DNA of 64,000 bases from JAXHMB01 sp034521755 (GTDB lineage Bacteria; Bacteroidota; Rhodothermia; Balneolales; Balneolaceae), in NCBI GenBank assembly GCA_034521755.1, contig JAXHMB010000004.1, positions 682,001 through 746,000 of the forward strand. The letters are read 5' to 3'. Below the pieces are notes generated by a model. The model was not told where the DNA came from, searched no databases, and saw only the letters and a list, made by a program, of their open reading frames with translations. The translations under genes were made by a program, and so were the position numbers. How positions within the stretch are numbered: position 1 is the first letter of the stretch; each line of letters starts with the position of its first letter. Below, in pieces: positions 63,162 through 64,000 of this stretch.

Positions 63162-64000
63162 ATGACTAAGACAATTTGGGTTCGGCTATTACTCTTACTG
63201 CTTGCAGTTGGCTTGGCTGCGTGTGAAGGAATTAATTATAACTTAAATTCCTATCAGGTTCGTGTTGGTATCAATCCAGGTGAAGCAGGATTTGTAACCC
63301 CTTCCCAAGATACTATAGTTAACGAAGGAATAGAGATTACCTTACAAGCTCAGAGCAATGAGGGCTATGTGTTTGACAGTTGGAGCGGTGACATTGAACG
63401 TGATGAAAATCCAGCTACTATTCTAGTGTATGAAAACTATGATATTATAGCCAACTATGTGAAGAAAGAGTATGAGTTAGGCATTCAGAAAAATGGCAAA
63501 GGAGAAATTCTGGAACGGCTGGTAAGTGCAAAGACCTATGAACATGGCAGTATAGTTGAACTAACAGCAAATCCCGGCACGGGTTACGAATTTGTAGAAT
63601 GGACCGGAGATATCAGTTCATCAGAGAATCCAGCAACTATAGAGATGGATGAGCCTAAGAATGTTACCGCCACTTTCCGGGTGAAGCCAACCTCTGCGGT
63701 ACTTGATGTAGATATTGACTGGCAAACTTTTAATAGCTTAGGTGGTGGAAATGAACCTACAATCAGTGATTCAATCACACATTTTGGTCTTCATTTTGCA
63801 TATGATGAAACACCATCAGCAAACGTAAAAAAATCAGTTTTAAAGACAGATTCCGATTCAAGTGATGTGCTCACTGTAGAAACACAAGCCGGGGGTTCCG
63901 GTCGGCTTTTGGCAACGGCAGTACGTACGGAAAATAACAGTGATAAAGCGTTTTTCTTTGGAGTAAAAGAGAATGTTAATGTTGCGTTGGGCAACCAGTA
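63162..64000 (+). CDS. Lipoprotein with InlB-type B-repeats, 3'-truncated
   Basis: Begins at ATG 63162 with Shine-Dalgarno AAAAGGAG and stays open to the window end (280 residues seen). A lipoprotein signal LLLLAVGLAAC (Cys about 21) is followed by two divergent InlB B-repeats, about 30-100 and 101-175, each with the pattern GEAGFVTPSQDTIVNEGIEITLQA ... GYVFDSWSGDI and GYEFVEWTGDI ... ATF. After them a new domain starts (LDVDIDWQTFNSLGGG). Repeats of this type act as surface adhesin or spacer modules. The C-terminal function lies outside the window. Confidence 0.8.
   Translation, partial: MTKTIWVRLLLLLLAVGLAACEGINYNLNSYQVRVGINPGEAGFVTPSQDTIVNEGIEITLQAQSNEGYVFDSWSGDIERDENPATILVYENYDIIANYVKKEYELGIQKNGKGEILERLVSAKTYEHGSIVELTANPGTGYEFVEWTGDISSSENPATIEMDEPKNVTATFRVKPTSAVLDVDIDWQTFNSLGGGNEPTISDSITHFGLHFAYDETPSANVKKSVLKTDSDSSDVLTVETQAGGSGRLLATAVRTENNSDKAFFFGVKENVNVALGNQ

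Noticed and set aside
1..64000. tRNA, rRNA, CRISPR, transposase or phage genes
   Set aside because: No cloverleaf with anticodon and CCA-type end, no regular direct repeats, and no integrase/transposase proteins found by reading spacers and proteins.

Overview
This window looks like a chromosomal segment of a Gram-negative, probably moderately halophilic or marine bacterium of the Bacteroidota/Balneolota (FCB) type. That placement is inferred, not proven. It rests on the TonB receptor with an N-terminal carboxypeptidase-regulatory-like domain, the S46-type peptidase relative, the LptD homologue of Bacteroidota type, the methylmalonyl-CoA mutase A/B pair, the folP-cdaA pair, the arsenosugar operon, and acidic proteins such as trigger factor and the DUF349 protein. 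Gene density is high. I see no rRNA, tRNA, CRISPR array, prophage or insertion sequence.

Layout. 1-3.2 kb: tig-clpP-clpX proteostasis block. 3.3-5.3 kb: sensor kinase convergent with an ECF sigma factor. 5.6-9.3 kb: minus-strand envelope and metabolism genes (CPBP protease, LysM-RlpA protein, TPR protein, chorismate synthase). 9.7-14.1 kb: Mla-type lipid transporter (permease, ATPase, MCE protein) followed by a PpiD/SurA-like periplasmic foldase. 14.2-17.2 kb: riboflavin genes ribD and ribE around a frameshifted sterol-desaturase-family gene. 17.2-20.4 kb: a multiply frameshifted lptD and an FtsB-like gene. 20.4-24.7 kb: an exported PLD-SNase-HhH fusion, a bile-acid/sodium symporter-family protein and an acyltransferase. 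24.7-30.8 kb: minus-strand yraN, GbsR-type regulator, FmdB-like, aminotransferase, coaD, rsmD, two poorly known genes and a TPMT-like methyltransferase. 30.8-37 kb: mgtC remnant, frameshifted MATE gene, SixA-like phosphatase, SulP transporter, and an apparently inactive S46 peptidase-like lipoprotein. 37-43.4 kb: pseudouridine synthase, Dps, MscS, a DUF349 protein and an MBL-fold hydrolase. 44-46.8 kb: a four-gene arsenosugar-type operon. 46.9-52 kb: TonB receptor, ferredoxin, folP and the c-di-AMP cyclase cdaA. 52-58.8 kb: methylmalonyl-CoA mutase operon with its GTPase meaB (frameshifted), divergent from an acyl-CoA dehydrogenase. 58.9-64 kb: PAS protein, sufE, hybrid histidine kinase, cold-shock protein, and a lipoprotein with InlB-like repeats that runs off the end.

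Two patterns stand out. First, reading-frame breaks occur in five loci (sterol desaturase family, lptD, mgtC remnant, MATE, meaB), and every one has the sign of a single extra base. That points to insertion-type sequence errors or recent decay rather than several unrelated pseudogenes. Second, at least four, probably five, intergenic palindromic elements of about 80-140 bp share TGTCAT...ATGACA ends and fold into multi-arm structures; one sits inside the mutA-mutB operon. The most unusual proteins are the S46 homologue that has lost its catalytic Ser and His and the three-domain PLD-SNase-HhH exported protein. I found no convincing new defence, mobile or biosynthetic system beyond these.
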